In this document: positions 55,393 through 64,000 of the stretch, one piece after another
Position numbering within the stretch: position 1 is the first letter of the stretch
Layout: each line of letters begins with the position of its first letter
Source: Setomelanomma holmii
Lineage: Eukaryota > Ascomycota > Dothideomycetes > Pleosporales > Phaeosphaeriaceae
Assembly (NCBI GenBank): GCA_010015745.1
Contig: ML978248.1
Span: 62,001 to 126,000, forward strand
Length of the DNA stretch: 64,000 bases
Direction of reading: 5' to 3'
Notes under the pieces: model-generated
Seen by the model: the letters and a program-made list of their open reading frames with translations, nothing else
Databases searched by the model: none
What the model was told of the DNA's origin: nothing
Made by a program: the position numbers and the translations under genes

Positions 55393-56773
55393 GATGAAGC
55401 TCTTTCGTCTTTGCTCTTACTAGTACTATGCTCGTGCTTGCTGAAGGCATCTTGCCAGTGTTGAGCTGTTGCTTCCTTTTGTACATGTTTGATTCATGGT
55501 ATTTGCTCGGCAGCAAGTCGTGCCTCCTACATCATCGCATGTGTCGGAAAGCACGCATCCGTGATACATAATCAACGAACATGTGCAAGGTGTTTCAGGC
55601 GTCACGTCAGGCCGAAGCATTGAGAGCTCCAGAACAAATGACGAAGGCACAGTTTATAAGTGGATCCAACTTCAGGCTAGACTCGATAAAGCTCAAGTTT
55701 GGCTAGTTCCCGTGCCGGAACGGGAGAGCACCATCCATGCATCTTGCAGACGTACAATCTCTTGCCACTGCCTGTCCCATTCCGACCCATTGTCTCTCGA
55801 AGCATTGATCGTATTCTCCTCACCTACACCGTTTCTGGGCGACCAAACGTTGCGCCCAACAATCGGAAATCTGGTTCACCCAGACTGCTCGGCGTGGCAT
55901 TTCGCCAACCTCGGGAACTTCCCGACGTTGCGGGGCTGCTTCGTCCGAACCCGCAACACAGATACTAGAGGCTGCCGAGCACCCCATCGGAATGACAAGA
56001 CCAGATTTCCCGTCTACGAACATGCACGGTATCAAGCTTGCAACTCTGGCCTCTGACCATGCCGTACCAAAGGAAACTTGAGTCATGTTTCAACTCCGCA
56101 CATCGGCCAATCAGCAGCTGGTTCCGAAATGGGAGGATGCTCCACGCCAGGCACGACAAACTTCCGAGAGATCAGGTTTGCGCCTCTTTCGACACGAACT
56201 CTTTCGACACGAACTCTTTCGACACGAACTCTTTCGACAATCGCATGCATAATAGGCGATGGATCATGGGAGCAGTTGACTCAATGGTTGCTCGGCCATT
56301 TGCCCCACCCGTAGCCTCGCATGAAAGTCTCGAAGCAAGGAAGTGGTGAGCAGCGCGACATCAGCACCACACCCGTTGCGCAACAGATCATAATCTGAAA
56401 CAAGCTTTTAATTGTGGTGAAGGTATCCAGCCCTTGCCCTACGAGATTTTCAATCAGCAGCCCCCAGGCTTTGTTGTGTTGTGGTTCTGGAAAGCTCACG
56501 CCTATTTCGAGCCTCCAAGCCCCACAAGAGAGTCACTGGGACAATCGCACCGCCTCCCACCATTTTGTGGTACGAAGAGTATTGAAAAATCTTGACATGC
56601 TGGTTGCGTGGTCCGATGCTGCTTCAAAAGGACTAAGCTGCAGACGCCCCCGTAAACATGTTATTGAGAGCGAGTGGGCGCATAGAAGAATCTCTCATGT
56701 CCAGCAAACACAGCTACGTGTACCCACTGATCATCCTCATCCCCCGTGATTCAGTGCCCACCAGTCCTATGCG
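55393..56773. other. Intergenic with a 15-bp minisatellite
   Basis: 1.4 kb without a gene I can support. Short frames on both strands lack recognisable content. The tandem repeat at 56184-56239 is listed separately. Confidence 0.4.
56184..56239. repeat. 15-bp minisatellite, about 3.7 perfect copies
   Basis: Unit CTCTTTCGACACGAA repeats exactly at 56184, 56199 and 56214, with an 11-nt partial fourth copy. The 15-bp period keeps frame; in one plus-strand frame it reads SFDTN repeated. No variation among copies, suggesting recent expansion. Confidence 0.9.
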
Positions 56774-57907
56774 ATGAATACAGTGCTCAGCAACGGCATG
56801 GATATCGACTACCAGAGACGGACGGCACGTCCTAGACGCGGTCAGCAACTCGGCTTTTTTTTATTGCCTCGAGAGATTCGAGACATGATATACAAGTTAT
56901 TTACGCGCACGATACATCATAATCACGTCAAGCATGGGCGCGACGCACGCGATTCCACCCCAAGGGGCGTCCCCTCCAATTACACGGCACTTACCGATGG
57001 TCATCCTACGACTCAATAAGCAGATCCATCATGAAGCCAAGAAGATTGTCCTGGAAACGGCGGAGAGACTCATTCTAAATCCGGGGCCACGCATGATTGT
57101 TCTCGATATAACCGTGTCCACGACGGACGTCGTATTTCTCGTCAATGCGATTGCACTAGAGCACCCATGCACTTAGTGTGAGTCAGGTTTCGTGTCCTTC
57201 ATATGATCAGAAAGAAGTTCCTCGGCTGGGTCAGAAGGTTAATCAGCTTCGTAAAACCATTCGTGTCTGCCTGTCTACCTCCAGGCTTGTCCTACTTTAC
57301 TCTTACGCAGATCCCTGCATATCTTAGAGAATTCTGTTACTCCCGAAACTTGAAGCTACGAGATACTTTGGAGATATGCCGGTTTCTCTATATTGAAAAG
57401 CTGGCTTTTGAGTTGCATGAGGCTCTCTGACCTAGCCGATGAATACTTGGCTGTCTTTATTGCTGACGAGACCACTGTCAGCATTTTCCCACCTCACTCT
57501 TGCATGGCTACCAGCACCGCAGCAAATTTGGAACGCTGCATTCTTCATCGGGGCAGACGTCTTACGAAAACCATCGCTTCATCCACCAGGCAGCGAAAAG
57601 TTTCATCCAGAGGGGTGTAACAAAAGGCGAGCTTGCAATGGTCCTATTTGAGCAGTACACTTCCGGTGCCTTGTGTGAGCTGTTCTTCGAGAGGAAGCTG
57701 GAACTAAAGAGGAGAAAATTTCGACGGATACTTCCGTATGCGAGTATCAAAGCCTTCAAGATCAACATGCGGTCCCTAGGCTTGCTCAAAGTGACAGCAT
57801 ACTCGATGTGGCGTCATGATCTGAATGCGATACCTGGACCTTGCACGGAAACTAGCTTTTCCGATCATCGACTCCAGCCAACGATAATGTTGGACCAGGA
57901 GACGTAG
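56774..57907 (+). pseudogene. Fragmented F-box-like (LPREIRD-type) gene
   Basis: Pieces of one protein appear in successive frames. 56774-57019 carries GFFLLPREIRDMIYKLFTRT, the N-terminal pattern of fungal F-box-like/2EXR proteins. Next, from about 57000 in another frame, VILRLNKQIHHEAKKIVLET continues the typical domain, ending with a stop at 57176. Then frames ending at 57430 (LREFCYSRNLKLRDTLEICR) and 57907 (TKGELAMVLFEQYTSGALCE) look coding. The second frame change has a usable donor (GTGAGT at about 57180). The first has no obvious intron and lies after an 8-T run region (56858-56865). Either a gene with several introns or, more likely, a decaying copy. A related N-terminus exists in the intact gene at 28117. 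Confidence 0.5.
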
Positions 57908-58147
57908 GCTGGGAGTGGCTCTCTTCTGAATGCATAAGGAGGCTCAGGACTGGGATCCTCGAAGCAGTCAAACACTTGCTATAAGACGCTCAAGCAGTTG
58001 TTTCGGCTTTTCGATATTCTCACTTCAATGATTCTACTTGGTGTGTCAGCCTTCAAGTGCCATCAATGATCTAGCTACATGCCAGACTGAGTGTCGAAGA
58101 GAGAGAGAGGACGATTGAAGACATTGCGAATTTGTACACAGATCATC

Positions 58148-59435
58148 TCATCCAAAAGGTTCATTCAAGGAGTGGAGTAGTTTGCAAGTATATCCTACAG
58201 TTTGACTCATCCGACTTGAACCCTGTCGCAACCTACTCGGCACCGCCGCAACAATGCCATGGAATTTCACTTCATCATAGCGATGCACATGCGCCAACTC
58301 GAGCCCCGCTCTGTTCAACAAATCTTCCCACTCTCCTAAGCTCCTTTCTGTACCACTGAGGCATGCCATCATTGATAGCACCATGCACGTGACCTGCCAC
58401 GGAACCTTCGTATCGGGCAACACCACATCGTCGATAAAAATAAGCGACTCTGGACCCGTGGCAGGAATGATGTTCTTCAGGATGCGAACGCAATCCGCAT
58501 CCGGCCAGTCATACATGATATGATGGAGGTAGTAGAACTTTGCACCATGAATCGGCTGCGGCGTGAAGAAATCGTACTCCTCAAACTCAATACCCTCGGG
58601 CTTGCTCGGTGGAAAATGTGCAAGCGTCGATGGGAGATCCTGGACAACGATCCAGCCCTGAAGGCTGGGGTATTCCTGCTTGAAAGCCACAGCATGCTGT
58701 CCAAAACCTCCACCAATATCGACTAAAATGGCAGATTCGGCAGTAGGCTTAAAGTCTCCAACTTCAAGCTCGACGGGATATGAAGATACCCAGCTCTGCA
58801 CCGCATCAAGAACCATGACATGTCCGAGTGCTCTCATCTGCTCTGGGTCTTTCTTCAGGTATTCGAATGGCTCTAGCTTCGTGCCTAGCGCTTTCTGGAA
58901 TGGCAGATCCTTATTGTCGGTCATATCTTCGTATCCATGCTCCTTCAAATACTCCGGCAAGACTTGAGCTACGGGGAAGTGGCATTTGGAGATATGTGGC
59001 GCGGCACCGGAGACGTGTGGGTTGGCGAATGTCTTGGTGATGCGATTTGCTTGGAACGTGTCCTGGGCGGTTTCTTGGATGAAGCCGAATGATGCCATGG
59101 AGCGGAGGAGATGCTTGAGTAAATCTGGCGCGGCTCTGGTCTTGGTAACGAAGTCAGAGTGCGTCACGGGCTTGTCTGAATCTGAGAGTGTGGTGAAGAT
59201 GTTGAGGTCGAGGCCAATTTGGACAAGGGTCCATTTGAGAGGCTAGATATTGTCAGTCGTCGTTCTATGCAGATTGGTGATAAGACGGACGTACGCCCAT
59301 TGCAAATCCGAACAATACCTCCCAATCAGTCCAGAGATCATGTTGCAAGTCGCGAAGCTGTTCCTGGATCTTGTGCCGCTCTTGGGCGTTTGCGCTGGAG
59401 TAGAGGTCTCGAATCTGTTTCGTTGCTGTATCCAT
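58148..59435 (-). CDS. SAM-dependent O-methyltransferase (COMT-type, fungal), about 411 aa
   Basis: Exons 59435-59295 and 59242-58148 (phase 0). The N-terminal helical part (MDTATKQIRDLYSSANAQER) and the winged-helix dimerisation domain (LKWTLVQIGLDLNIFTTLSD, KTRAAPDLLKHLLRSMASFG, FIQETAQDTFQANRITK) precede the methyltransferase fold. SAM motif I is ILVDIGGGFGQHAVAF; then WIVVQDLPSTLAHF, GIEFEEYDFFTPQPIHGAKF, the catalytic-region YYLHHIMYDWPDADC and ESLIFIDDVVLPD. The family methylates aromatic hydroxyls in fungal secondary metabolites (for example the sterigmatocystin/aflatoxin pathway type). Substrate unknown. Its neighbour at 60849 is a dead FAD oxidoreductase, so this may be the remnant of a small pathway locus. 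Confidence 0.9.
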
Positions 59436-60848
59436 AATGGTTTGATGTTGCTCGAAAGCGAGAAGTACTCGATTATTGGTGCACTTATGTTCGTTGTTCT
59501 TCCGCGGGTATTCCGTAGGGATTCCGTAGATGAGGATCGCCGTGGACAACTAGGCCGCGGATGAGTATGTCCGTGTATAACGAGGGTATCGACACCAAGA
59601 GATCTGGCCGACGTCTTTCTCCGGCTGTGATCACGAGTTCTGTTCAAATCTTGCTTGTGTCGTGATGCCTAAGTTCCTTCTTGGACCCATCCTTTATACT
59701 CCCCAGCACCGCCAGTGCGTGGCTGCCTGGCATAACGGGCTCGCTACACTGGCAACGGCATATGGAACATTTCGACCGAAAAAAGATGTCTTGACCGAGA
59801 AAAGCGGCATGCTTCTTGGGCAGAGGCCAGCTTTTGTAGCAAGGACCGATGTTGCCGTAGAATACCGAATTCGCCGCGAAAAGCCCGACTGGACCAAAGG
59901 ATCAACTCATACTTGAACATATGAGCGTCAGACTCACACGAGCAGCAACAGCAAGAAGACAAGCGTAGAGGCTTTCTTCATCTTCACAGAATGAATTCAG
60001 TCGAGCAAGCATGACACGTCGTTCGCAGAGCGCGTCGAGATCGCGTTCTTAGTGCGGTAGAGGTTACCGGTATGTCATCGCTTCGCTTCTCGTCCAGGTT
60101 GTCACACTCCTTCATCCATCTTTCTCTCATACGTTGATGGGATACACGACATGTTCAATCTAAGTTACTCTTCTTATGTCCATATATGGTAATGAGCAAT
60201 GTACTCCCACTGCAATATGCACGCGCGCACGTCCTTCTCGTACATCGGAAAACAACGTTATAGCATGCGACGCATCCATTCTGCGCAAGGCCCCACATCT
60301 GTGGAAGATGGAGCACATGAAGCCTCTCTTGCCATAAGCATCGGGCGTAATCGTTACGCGCAATGAGGAGTATTGCCAGCCAATGATGGCCTTGGCTCAG
60401 CTATGGGCTTCAGCTTTGCAGTAGGTGGATGCGACCGATTTCCAAGCTCTTGGACGCGCTCGATATTGGTCAGCCAAGAACAATCCCATGCACTGGGCCC
60501 AACAACACGATTCACTGTTTGGATCAATTCGACCCGCATACCGCGTACCTGGTCCTGCACTATTTTGGTCTTCGCCTTTGCTGACAGCCATATCGAAGTA
60601 TAGCAAACTGCGTCTGTGGCGCAAACAAGGCCGTATAGCATCTTAGATCATGGCGCCTCGGGCGTAAGATTGACACGCCAATTTGTGTATGCCATGGAGA
60701 GTAATTGCGGACGCGTGGAGCAGCTCTTTCGTGGGCGACGCGGGCAATGAACTACAAGAAGCTGCGGCAGCCTGCTCAATGTAAGACATACACTGTTGAA
60801 TCGTTCTTCTCCTATTCTCGGAAGATTGAGCTTGCGTAGTATAGTAAT
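59436..60848. other. Intergenic between O-methyltransferase and FAD-oxidoreductase relic
   Basis: 1.4 kb; contains the promoter of the O-methyltransferase (minus side) and upstream sequence of the relic. Several frames of 60-95 codons on both strands, none recognised. Confidence 0.4.
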
Positions 60849-61700
60849 ATGCGTCTCTCTCCAGTCATCGCCTTTCTTTTGGTTGCGCAGACAGCTCACG
60901 CTATCAAATTTCCCTATGCGAGCGTTCAATTACAACCGTGGGAAGTTTGGAACAACTCAGACGTGATCTTCGGCAATGGTCTAGTACGGCGAGACCTCCT
61001 TGTATGAGCTATTCGGGCTATGAAGGATGGCCCTCGTCTAGCAGGTGGGCTGTATTCAATACCACCCTTGGAGGTTCCTTGCTCCGCGGCATACCTCCAG
61101 CTGCCGCTTATTACGAAGATGAGTTCCAGGATGCAGCAAAATGCAACGATGCTCGCCGCGGTCAGAACAATGCAACTTTTGGAACTATCCCTGGCGGCCC
61201 AAAGCTCTTCCCGCGCTCGAACTTCGAGAACCCCAAGTCGACAAGTTTTCGTGCAACTATGGACTCTATCCGTGCTTTCGTTGAAGATGGTGGGTACAAC
61301 TTCCACTCCGTCGACTTTGCACCCACATACGAAACAGCAGGCTATCCCGGCACGAGTTCTGCCGTCAATCCAGCTCTGCGCAATGCGGTCATGCACGCCA
61401 CGGGATACGACAACACGCAGTACACTCCTGACCTCTTATACGAGGAGTGGAAAGCTTCTCACGCGCAACAGAATCTTCAATTATCCAGAAGTGGCGTGAC
61501 GCGAGTCCTGGAAGTGGTGCGTACATGAACAAAGCGGATGTTGAAGAGCCAAATTCAAGTGGAGCTTTTACGGAGGCAATTATGATCGGCTTTTGCAGAC
61601 CAAGAAGGCGAGAGATCCTTGGAGTGTGTTTTATGCTGTCACGATGGTGGGGAGCGATGATTGGTATGTCGAGGGTACGAGAGGGTTGCCGACACAGTAG
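60849..61700 (+). pseudogene. Decayed secreted FAD-linked (BBE/6-hydroxynicotine-oxidase-like) oxidoreductase
   Basis: The intact family is secreted, about 550-600 aa, with an N-terminal cap, a PCMH-type FAD domain with covalent flavin, and a BBE C-terminus. Here a signal peptide (MRLSPVIAFLLVAQTAHA) lies in frame 0. Frame 2 (60938-61528) has the N-terminal pattern GWPSSSRWAVFNTTLGGSLL directly followed by FPRSNFENPKSTSFRATMDS, which belongs far downstream in intact proteins. The FAD-binding domain, including any GHD flavin motif, is missing. The C-terminal BBE block then changes frame twice: KWRDASPGSGAYMNKADVEE in frame 1, then after AAATTC (about 61551-61556, one base short) FKWSFYGGNYDRLLQTKKAR in frame 0, ending at a TAG. 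So: internal deletion plus frameshifts. Confidence 0.82.
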
Positions 61701-63269
61701 GGGCGATTGTGTCGTGCCAAGCTAGAATGAGCAGAGTGGACACTACACCACTACTTTCTTGTTCTATTATCTCAATCCTACCCAACCTCCTAGTCTACTT
61801 CCCAGTTTACCTCCTAGTCCACTTCCCAGTCTACTTCCCAGTCCACTTCCCAATCGACGTCGCGATTATCACTCCTTCGTTCACCCCAATGCTCCTCTTC
61901 TTTGTTCACAACCAACAACGGCAACAGATCTTTGCCGCGTCAAGTACGGGCCCGACTCTCTGCACCCGCCGGTCAGACTCCACAAAATCGTGCTGCTGAC
62001 ATATGTATGGCTGAACATACACTTCGCAGGCAGCACATAGTCTGCCATACTGCTGCAGTGCTTCGATTGCCACATTGGCAAGTAGTGCCAAGACGTCCTC
62101 CACCAGCACATCACTCTCGTGCTCCACGACCAGACTGTGCGGCTCATCCCGCCCTGTGTTCTTCCAGTACTGCCGCGGTCGACAGAGCGTGGGCTTCTTC
62201 ACCCCCGACACCGTGACCGACGATCGGAGCCAACTCGAGGTCCTGCACGTTCGTACCAGGTCTCTCATTTTAAAAACGGCCCGCCTAAGCGCAATATAGG
62301 CCCCATCTCCCTGGAACCACTACGAATTCCTGGTATCGATACTGCAACGGTACAGAGGGAGGGGAGGGACTGCGCTGAATTAACCATCCGAGGTGGGCGG
62401 AGCTACATATATAGACTGCCGCACATGAGCTATCCCAACTTGTACTAGAGTAGATCTGGGCAAGGCCCAAACCGTTACAGATACATACAATGGTCCGAGG
62501 ATGGCTATGGGCACCAAAGGGTTACTGCTGGACTAGGCACAAACGACATGCTGTACTTTTCGTCAGCGAAATATCCTGTACGGAAGCGTTACAGACTCGA
62601 AATATGCTAGCCTAGATCCGCGCAGAAAACACGATCACAAGGCTTGATAAGCACAACCAGCACCACGCTCGTAGAACTGCGATCATCAGCATGGCGACTC
62701 TGGTCTGGAAGTCTCCGACGGCAATCGACGATGACGGCGCCTGCTGCGACGAGCATGACAGTGTGCGTGCCTCCTGTTCGCGGTCCGCGGCCACGGGCCG
62801 ACATATTTTACTCGTGCACTATGCTTCGCGAGAGTGGCATCCTCGTCGGAGATTTGGTGATTCTCCTTGCTCGAGTGACCGTTGCAGTAGCGGCCGCGTT
62901 CGATAAGTTCCACGCCTCTAATGGTGGGCTGGTAGAGCGGATAGTCACTGATGATGAAGGGTTATTCGTAAACTATCGTGTGAGATCAGTATCCACCGAT
63001 TCGCAAGGAATCTCGGCGCTCAACAGCGTAGGATGATGCCAGCGGTGGAGGCAGTAGAGGAGATCATGAGGCTTTCGAGTGTAGCTGAGGAATAAGGTTG
63101 GCAACGAATATCACGATTGCTCTTCAAGATAAACTACACACATATGGAACCTGAGAGTTCGACAACGAAATGCATTCCCCACATGTGTCCGTTCCACACG
63201 TAAGAAAACCTTCTACAACAACATCACCCGGTCCACGAAACAACAGCTACAGTACCTGCTTTCCAATCT
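61701..63269. other. Intergenic, right arm
   Basis: About 1.5 kb with no convincing gene. A minus-strand frame (61906-62268) contains HSLVVEHESDVLVEDVLALL, which looks protein-like, but it lacks recognisable context and an obvious start. The 12-bp minisatellite at 61783-61854 is inside this stretch. Confidence 0.35.
61783..61854. repeat. 12-bp minisatellite, six copies
   Basis: Six consecutive 12-bp units of the form C(C/T)ACTTCCCAGT with variants such as TTACCTCCTAGT fill exactly 72 bp. Strongly strand-asymmetric (pyrimidine-rich on the plus strand). Follows the FAD-oxidoreductase relic by about 80 bp. Confidence 0.85.
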
Positions 63270-64000
63270 TCAGAGCATCTTGAGATAATAGAGGCCTGGA
63301 ACAGACGTCATACCCTTTCCCACCTGGTCCTCAGATTTAGTAACCACGACGGCATTCTTAGCTTGTGCAGCAATGGTCTTTGGATGAACCATCTGCCTGC
63401 CGGCACGCACAGCCTTGATACCTGATACGGCTGCGTCGACCTCATCACCGTCGTGCATGGTGGCGTCCTTCCTGACCGCTGGCTTCCTAGTAATCTTGGG
63501 CTTCTTACTCGGTTCCTGGCCATGCTCACTGATGCGCGATCGAATGGGTTTCTCGGGACGTGACAACGCGTCGTCCTTCAGCATTCTCGGAATTTTCTTT
63601 GGGGACGAAGCCTGGAGGTCCTCGTCTTCGGTTGACTGGGCACGCTTCTTGCTTTTGGTCTGCTCTGACTGTAGCGAGGCGATAGTTGGCTTTGGATGGT
63701 CCTGCTTGCTGTTGCGGCGTGCGGCGACACGCTCTGTCGCGCGGTTCAAGGGCCCTTCGTCATCGTCTTCGAGGCCGCCGTACGATGATGGCGACGTGGA
63801 AGACTTGGTGTTGCCGGTAGCATAGCCCGAGTCGCTATGCTGGCTGTTCCTGCTCTTGGGCTTCTTGACGGGTTTGGTTGTTGGTGATGTTTTCTTCTGT
63901 TTCTCGGCCTTCGCCTTGGCTGCCTCACGTGCTAGCCTGCTGGCCTTCGAGAGGGGCTTGACCTTAGCGCCTGCCTGTGACTCAGCTTGCCGCCGAGCAA
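63270..64000 (-). CDS. Lys/Ser-rich nuclear-type protein, C-terminal part (5' end outside window)
   Basis: The frame is open from the window edge to a TAG at 63270, about 242 codons, with no internal stop; the first usable Met is well inside, so the start lies beyond base 64000. The sequence is strongly basic and disordered (SKASRLAREAAKAKAEKQKK, KPVKKPKSRNSQHSDSGYAT, SGYGGLEDDDEGP-like acidic patch) with nuclear-localising clusters (KKRAQSTED, PSKKPKITRK). The extreme C-terminus, GKGMTSVPGLYYLKML, is more hydrophobic and may be a conserved tail. I do not recognise the family; a chromatin or nucleolar role is only inference from composition. Confidence 0.6.
   Translation of the reverse strand, partial: ARRQAESQAGAKVKPLSKASRLAREAAKAKAEKQKKTSPTTKPVKKPKSRNSQHSDSGYATGNTKSSTSPSSYGGLEDDDEGPLNRATERVAARRNSKQDHPKPTIASLQSEQTKSKKRAQSTEDEDLQASSPKKIPRMLKDDALSRPEKPIRSRISEHGQEPSKKPKITRKPAVRKDATMHDGDEVDAAVSGIKAVRAGRQMVHPKTIAAQAKNAVVVTKSEDQVGKGMTSVPGLYYLKML

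Noticed and set aside
38359..61700. P450, O-methyltransferase and FAD oxidoreductase as one biosynthetic gene cluster
   Set aside because: They are up to 20 kb apart with many housekeeping genes between, and no polyketide, peptide or terpene synthase is present.
1..64000. CRISPR arrays, rRNA genes, bacterial operons or ribosome binding sites
   Set aside because: None seen; the sequence is clearly a fungal nuclear chromosome with spliced genes.

Overview
The window comes from a filamentous ascomycete (Pezizomycotina). The genes carry short introns of about 45-60 nt with GT-AG ends and CTAAC/CTGAC-type branch sites. The gene content is typical of moulds: a Zn2Cys6 regulator, a P450, DUF3433, DUF7918 and a COMT-type O-methyltransferase, beside housekeeping genes. 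Dothideomycetes is my guess at class level; the window itself does not prove it. I inferred exon borders by hand from splice signals and reading phase, and in nearly every multi-exon model the spliced lengths and phases close exactly.

Left end (1-9 kb): an accessory block of unrecognised genes. Three of them (1-1718 minus, 3199-4896 minus, 7833-8913 plus) are diverged paralogues that share a core motif and a phase-2 intron at the same point. A four-exon orphan gene (5557-7647 minus) sits among them. A DUF4291 gene and a large DUF3433 membrane protein follow (9.1-13.5 kb).

13.5-16.1 kb is gene-poor. 16.1-23.2 kb is a compact housekeeping block: lunapark (ER junctions), MZM1 (complex III assembly), SLT11 (spliceosome), ERG6 (ergosterol) and PDB1 (pyruvate dehydrogenase E1 beta). 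A 4.9-kb stretch without a convincing gene follows, with two small degenerate repeats. 28.1-34.3 kb holds an F-box-like/LRR-like protein, a Zn2Cys6 transcription factor and a D-arabinose dehydrogenase-type aldo/keto reductase. A second gene-poor stretch (34.3-38.4 kb) carries several TATA-box plus pyrimidine-rich starts in front of tiny ORFs.

38.4-55.4 kb is dense again: a cytochrome P450, a small three-exon gene, ILV2 (acetolactate synthase), a TRAPPC12-like TPR protein, a DUF7918 protein, a U2SURP/SR140-type splicing protein, an unrecognised nuclear-type protein, a HAD hydrolase, DPM1 and a disordered protein. Many are in head-to-head pairs with 180-420 bp promoters, or in tight convergent pairs.

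The right end (55.4-64 kb) is accessory and decaying. It has a 15-bp minisatellite, a frame-broken F-box-like gene, an intact O-methyltransferase, a clear FAD-oxidoreductase pseudogene that has lost its FAD-binding domain, a 12-bp minisatellite, and the 3' part of a basic nuclear-type protein running off the window. The O-methyltransferase and P450 suggest secondary metabolism, but no backbone enzyme is present, so I do not call a biosynthetic cluster.
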